Positions 7,063 through 10,880 of a DNA stretch of 10,880 nt are shown piece by piece. Under the pieces are notes generated by a model. The model was given only the letters and a program-made list of their open reading frames with translations, did no database searches and was not told the DNA's origin. Location of the stretch: assembly GCA_003024985.2 (NCBI GenBank), contig PXIH01S0025131.1; one strand, written 5' to 3'. The stretch is from Euperipatoides rowelli. Taxonomy: Eukaryota > Onychophora > Udeonychophora > Euonychophora > Peripatopsidae. Position numbers and translations under genes: made by a program. Numbering within the stretch: the stretch's first letter is position 1; each line of letters begins with the position of its first letter.

Positions 7063-7739
7063 ACCAATAAGAAAATTAAAGCCGTCACTCCTTTGTAAAA
7101 AGCCTCCACAATGCTAAACAATGAATGTTTTAATTTTATATATAAATTTTTAGCTATAATTGCACTCTCTCTCCATATAAACTTTAACTCTGCCAAATCT
7201 CACACTCCTCCGTGCGCGCAATATGCTTAAAAAGGGATCCAAAGTTTTCCCTTCACGTATTAATATATAGATGGTCAGATTGGTGTGATTGTGTAAATAT
7301 AATATAAATATTATGAGACCCAAGTGAGAAGAACTCTAATATTATGGAAATAATTACTAAACTATTTTTAACTTATTATACATATATGCAAAATAGTAAC
7401 TATATTGTCTTTATTCATAATTAAGTGCAGAAGCTATTAGTGTTCAAACGTACTTATATGTTGAAACTGATAAGATGGACATCTAAACAGTTATGCTGAC
7501 GGAGATTATGGAAATTCCAATACTGATGTCTTCTTTGTTTGCTTATTTTATCTAGGAAGTGATGGAAAATAGCTACATAAAGTAAGTTAAGAAGATATCT
7601 AAAAGAAAGTAAATAAAGTTGAGTTCTTAATCCTAAAAGTCATGTTGGTTCCTTCTAAAATCTTGACATTGGTTTTCCAATCTATAAAGCAGTTCATAAA
7701 GCAATCTGAATAGCATGTTGTCTTTTATAGGGATACAAG
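7063..7739. other. Unassigned AT-rich region with one possible element end
   Basis: Nothing coding was recognised. At 7212-7235 there is a brief GTGCGCGCAATATG patch followed by AAAAAGGGATCCAAAG, then ACGTATTAATATATAGATG at 7256-7274. Endings like TTAATATATAGAT are seen on several arthropod repeats, so an old element may end near 7274, but no other boundary is visible. Confidence 0.4.
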
Positions 7740-7741
7740 TT

Positions 7742-7770
7742 CCGTCAAGTGTCTCTAGTGAGACGAAAAC
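7742..7770 (+). repeat. Hairpin motif GTCTC-TAGT-GAGAC beside GAAAAC
   Basis: CCGTCAAGT is followed by a perfect 5-bp inverted repeat (GTCTC 7751-7755, GAGAC 7760-7764, loop TAGT) and then GAAAAC. This resembles the CTGATGA, stem, CGAAAC layout of some retroelement 3' regions and is a second, better structured example of what is seen at 7010-7062. The hairpin itself is directly visible; its meaning is inferred. Confidence 0.35.
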
Positions 7771-7799
7771 TTTCATTTTGGCATTTCTTTTTCATTTAT

Positions 7800-8484
7800 A
7801 ATCTAACATTCTTTTCCAGTTTCGCTGTATTATATACTAGCTGAAAAGACCACTGTGAACTAAAATACAATGTGGACTTAGATATTCCCCTCCCCCCTAA
7901 TACGATTAAAAATATAAATCTCTTAATGAGAGAATGTATGTTTCAAAATATTCAAATGAAAAAAAATATGTGGTTTTTATTAGCACAATCTGTATATACA
8001 ATATATCTTATCCTATTGTTTAATAATAATAAATGATAATAATAATATCTAAATCACAGCCCGTGAAAATCTGGCACATGCGCTTTTCTATAAAGGTGAC
8101 TGACCATTGCTATGTTGTTATATAGAATGCCACGTATCAGCAATTATTTATTATTGTTCTTAATTAGAGAGTAGGCAATTAGTCTTTTATTCAACAGGAA
8201 GGATAACCATACAACTTTATATGATATAAAATAGTACCATTAATTGTATACACTACTAACATTTATTTATTTAACATTGCTCCATAAGTAATACACAATG
8301 CATACAATCATTATTTCTTAATCTTTATTTATAAACTTTAGATTTTATTCAGTTTATTAAGTATGGATTCAATTCTCAATCAGGTTCATTGTGAGGTAAC
8401 AATTTAATTTCACACTATGAAATTTGGACAATCTGTGCAGAACTAAAACAAGAATCATTGCTCATACAAAGATCTTAGTATTGC
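7800..8484. other. Unassigned AT-rich region with an imperfect AAT microsatellite
   Basis: The stretch holds an imperfect TAA/AAT trinucleotide run at about 8019-8050 and a short GC-richer patch at 8056-8105. TATACTAGCTGAAAAGACC at about 7831-7852 vaguely resembles the start of a common arthropod repeat. No gene is supported. Confidence 0.5.
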
Positions 8485-9055
8485 ACAGTAGGATTCAGTG
8501 TGCAAAATAAAAGAGGTGGCAAACCAAATTGTATCAAATTGAGTGCAAAATAAGAGCTAGCAAAACAAATTGTATTAGATTGAGTGTGCAAAATTAAAGG
8601 TGACAATACAAATTGTATCAGATTGAGTGCAAAATAAAAGAGGTGGCAACACAAATTGTATCTGATCGAGTGTGCAAAATTAAAGAGGTGGCAACACAAA
8701 TTATATCAGATTGAGTGCAANACACAAATTATATCAGATTGAGTGCAAAATTAAAGAGGTGGCAACACAAATTGTATCTGATTAAGTGCAAAATAAAAGA
8801 GGTGGCAACACAAATTTTATCAGATTGAGTGCAAAATAAAAGAGGTGACAACACAAATTGTATCAGATTGAGTGTGCAAAATAAAAGGTGGTAACACAAA
8901 TTGTATCAGATTGAGTGTGCAAAATTAAAGAGGTGACAACACAAATTGTATCAGATTGAGTGCAAAATAAGAGGTGGCAACACAAATTGTATCAGATTCA
9001 GTGTGCAAAATTAAAGAGGTCGCAACACAAATTGTCAGTATGATTGCAAAAAATT
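8485..9055 (+). repeat. Minisatellite, about 43-bp unit, about 14 units
   Basis: The unit consists of GAGTG(TG)CAAAAT(T/A)AAAG, then AGGTGGCAACACAAATTG, then TATCAGATT. The GCAAAA box occurs at 8502, 8545, 8588, 8629, 8674, 8717, 8745, 8788, 8831, 8876, 8919, 8962 and 9005, with a degenerate last one at 9046. Spacings are 41-45 except 28 between 8717 and 8745, where the N lies. Units with an extra TG tend to carry ATTAAAG and those without tend to carry ATAAAAG, suggesting a partly preserved two-unit order. The period is not a multiple of three, so the 74-codon minus-strand frame at 8475-8699 is a by-product of the repeats. Confidence 0.95.
8721..8721. other. Ambiguous base (N) inside the minisatellite
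   Basis: A single N sits at the join where about 15 bases of the unit (from AAAAT to GGCA) are missing. It probably marks an unresolved or collapsed part of the array in the assembly. Confidence 0.95.
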
Positions 9056-9076
9056 TAACTTTGAAAGAACAAATTC

Positions 9077-9117
9077 ATCTCTTTCATATTGCACACTCAA
9101 TCTGATATAATTTGTGT
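9077..9117 (-). repeat. Inverted minisatellite unit beyond the array
   Basis: The reverse complement of this segment reads ACACAAATTATATCAGATTG, then AGTGTGCAATATGAAAGAGAT, which is a full array unit including the extra-TG variant. It lies about 20-30 bases past the last direct unit and is the only one seen in this orientation. It could pair with any of the direct units as a long hairpin, or represent the opposite terminal repeat of an element whose first end gave rise to the array. Confidence 0.85.
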
Positions 9118-9367
9118 GGGTGAAAGAAATTTATTTTATACAGAATGTTTATAAAATCTTTCCCTCACATAAAAAATAATAATTAAAAAACCACTATTAT
9201 ATGTACCAGTGAATAGTTTGGGTAAAATGTAGGTGAAATTGTTAAAATTTTATTGTTTTTTTAATAGTGCGCACAGTGACACACTCAGGATATAATTTTG
9301 GAAAGGACCGGATTTGCAGATAAAAATATTTTTTAGTGCAAATTCAATAAAAATATAGTAGTTACAG
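9118..9367. other. Short unassigned AT-rich spacer
   Basis: No gene or known motif was found. TGCGCACAGTGACACACTC (9268-9286) is a small GC-richer island of no clear meaning. Confidence 0.5.
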
Positions 9368-9545
9368 TAGGGTTGCAATCACCCTTTTTTGGAAAGTACA
9401 ATCTTTTTTTCAACCCTCTTCGCTTTTGTCCATTATTGGTTCGGGAAAGGATGCTATTTGTCCTTTTCAGAAAATGTGTCCTTTATTGATAAAATTGTGT
9501 CTTTTTTTTTTTTTTGATAAAATGTGCCCTTTTTTTTTATTTAGC
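9368..9545 (+). repeat. Possible DNA-transposon terminus with repeated TGTCC-T motifs
   Basis: It opens with AGGGTTGCAATCACCC, then TTTTTTGGAAAG and ATCTTTTTTTCAACCC, a layout recalling AGGGTTGCCA-type element ends. Variants of TGTCCTTT recur at about 9437, 9459, 9477, 9497 and 9524, three of them followed or preceded by TTGATAAAA. Both the plus-strand frame (9426-9695) and the minus-strand frame (9467-9703) crossing it are low-complexity and overlap each other, so neither is convincing as a gene. No matching second end was found. Confidence 0.3.
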
Positions 9546-9567
9546 TCAATAAAGTTTGAGGAACAGT

Positions 9568-9610
9568 TCTTCCCCCCCCCCTCCCCTCCATCAAAAAAGA
9601 AAAAAGAAAT
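9568..9610. repeat. Pyrimidine tract (C10) followed by A/G-rich tract
   Basis: TTCTT and ten C (9572-9581) run into CTCCCCTCC-like sequence, and CAAAAAAGAAAAAAGAAA follows. These are simple tracts prone to slippage and to sequencing error, and C runs this long stand out in such AT-rich DNA. Confidence 0.8.
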
Positions 9611-9772
9611 GGCTATGCAATCTTCAGAATCCCAAATCAAAGGCTTGATGTGTCCTGTGGTTTCACAATCCTCCATAATTTTGAATATACAGTAAATTAG
9701 CATTTTTATGTTTAGCTACAGAACTTTTATGGCTGTTATTAAAAATCAATTCTTTATATCCTTCACCTAAAA

Positions 9773-9803
9773 ACACACACACACATATTACACACACACA
9801 CAT
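9773..9803. repeat. AC dinucleotide microsatellite (interrupted)
   Basis: ACACACACACACA, a short ATATT interruption and then ACACACACACACA. It is a simple repeat likely to be polymorphic in length. Confidence 0.95.
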
Positions 9804-10880
9804 AAAAAAAACCATCAACTTGACTAGCTTGGCTATTATCAGCAGCTTAATTACCCATTAAAAGTACTAACAATAACAGCTTTCAGATGGTTAATATAAA
9901 TCTTCCTTATATCATTAACCCTTGATGTATAAAAATGGTTGTAAATTGTTATATCCTAAGTACACTTAAAATGAAGAACCTAGTGTCTCTATCATAATTC
10001 ATAGATTTTATTTTATCCAGTACATGAAGTTTAATGTGAAACAGAATAGGTCTATATATCATCAGATGATGGCATAGTAAACTAGTGGATTATTTATTAA
10101 ATTTCAGCTTTAATACTGATTTATGTTTAAACAAATCTTCATGATAAATTCATTTTTGAATTTTTCTCCCTGTTATGATGTAATTATTTTGTTATGGGCT
10201 TTCATTCTGTGCTGCACTGTATCTTTCCTCTTCGTTGAGTTTTATGTTTAAAACTCTATTTTAGTCCTGTGATTGATATCAAACAGTGTCCATCTGTTTC
10301 TGTTTATCATTGTTTTGAACTGTTATGAAAAATCTCAATTACCAGATAAAATTAATAAGTTTATGTTTTATTTTAAAAATCTGTCTTTAAGTAATCCATT
10401 AGAGCTGTAAGGTTATCAAATATAATATAAATCATATTATATCCATCACATGATATGATACAAAGATGAAATTAAGAAGATGTATTTCTAGCTGTCTGTA
10501 AAAGTTGAAATATAAAACCTTTAACAACCATTTGCAAAAGAATGCCTTCCAAGAAAACATAAAAAGAAAAATATTTCTATGCTAAAGCTTTTGACCTTTT
10601 AATAAGGGGTATTTTTTAGATTATTATTTGGTAATATCTTATTAAAGGAAATTAAGATCTGCTACAGAGTCATTCATTGTTATAAAGCTTATAAAAATTA
10701 TTGCCTCAAGATATCTCAATCCTGATAATATGTTGTCTTTTGTATGATTAGCTTCTTTATTAAAGATTAATTTGAAAAACTAATTAATTCGTTGACATTT
10801 AATTGCTTTTAATAATAGATTAGGTCCTATATCTTGAAATCACTTGTTAAATTTTAAATAATTTTCACAGGTAAAATAAT
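9804..10880. other. Unassigned AT-rich region
   Basis: I see no coding or transposon signature. Items present are a 20-base block (10228-10247) shared with the hAT-like element, a perfect inverted repeat TATAATAT/ATATTATA at 10421-10441, and a terminal TTTTCACAG at 10862-10870 that looks like a splice acceptor but is cut by the window end. Confidence 0.5.

Noticed and set aside
8475-8699. 74-codon minus-strand frame with repeated CCHLFxFAxxLIQF-like text
   Set aside because: It is the translation of the 43-bp minisatellite; the period is not divisible by three and the frame depends on small indels.
8485-9120. Regular repeats that might suggest a CRISPR-like array
   Set aside because: Units are contiguous without unique spacers and the genome is eukaryotic in character, so this is a minisatellite.
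9426-9703. Overlapping frames on both strands (89 and 78 codons)
   Set aside because: Both are driven by T, C and A homopolymers and have no recognisable domain; neither has a sensible gene context.
10862-10880. TTTTCACAGGTAAAAT, acceptor or donor-like sequence at the window end
   Set aside because: Too close to the edge to see any exon; similar strings (for example 5385-5395) occur without coding sequence.

Overview
This window looks like intergenic or intronic DNA from an arthropod nuclear genome, most likely an insect. It is strongly AT-rich, with long A and T runs, AC and TTTA microsatellites and a 43-bp minisatellite. No reading frame looks like an intact gene. Every coding signature I could recognise is a broken transposon protein: a reverse transcriptase tail typical of Jockey/CR1-like LINEs, and mariner (IS630/Tc1/mariner) transposase of the insect type. 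The insect placement is an inference from those element types and the base composition. I cannot name a species.

Positions 1-1245. AT-rich sequence with a possible last exon of a host gene near 88, one copy (679-811) of an unnamed interspersed repeat whose sister is at 5828-5955, and a short unidentified reverse-strand open frame (1099-1245).

Positions 1246-2645. A nest of elements: the 3' end of a 5'-truncated LINE on the minus strand (about 1246-2142, one premature stop), a short stretch resembling a DNA transposon end (2221-2294), and a 335-bp hAT-like MITE with inverted ends and a degenerate target duplication (2303-2637).

Positions 3114-5360. Two independently decayed copies of one mariner family, both with transposase on the minus strand. 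Copy 1 has its N-terminal start region amplified into about five tandem units. Copy 2 is an internal-deletion derivative that still shows the D34D spacing of mariner, with the first of these two Asp changed to Asn. Between them are a decayed reading frame of unknown origin (4135-4428) and an exact 94-bp tandem duplication across the end of copy 2.

Positions 5466-8470. Mostly unannotatable AT-rich DNA with a purine-rich 40-codon open stretch, the second interspersed repeat copy, and a few short motifs that resemble retroelement 3' regions.

Positions 8485-9120. A minisatellite of about 14 units with linked variants suggesting a two-unit higher-order pattern, a single N in a short unit, and one full unit in inverted orientation just beyond the array.

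Positions 9360-10880. A possible DNA transposon end with repeated TGTCC-T motifs, a C10 tract, an AC microsatellite, and then unremarkable AT-rich DNA. The elements do not form a pathway. What they share is decay by point mutation, deletion, tandem duplication and nested insertion. I found no convincing evidence of a new functional system.
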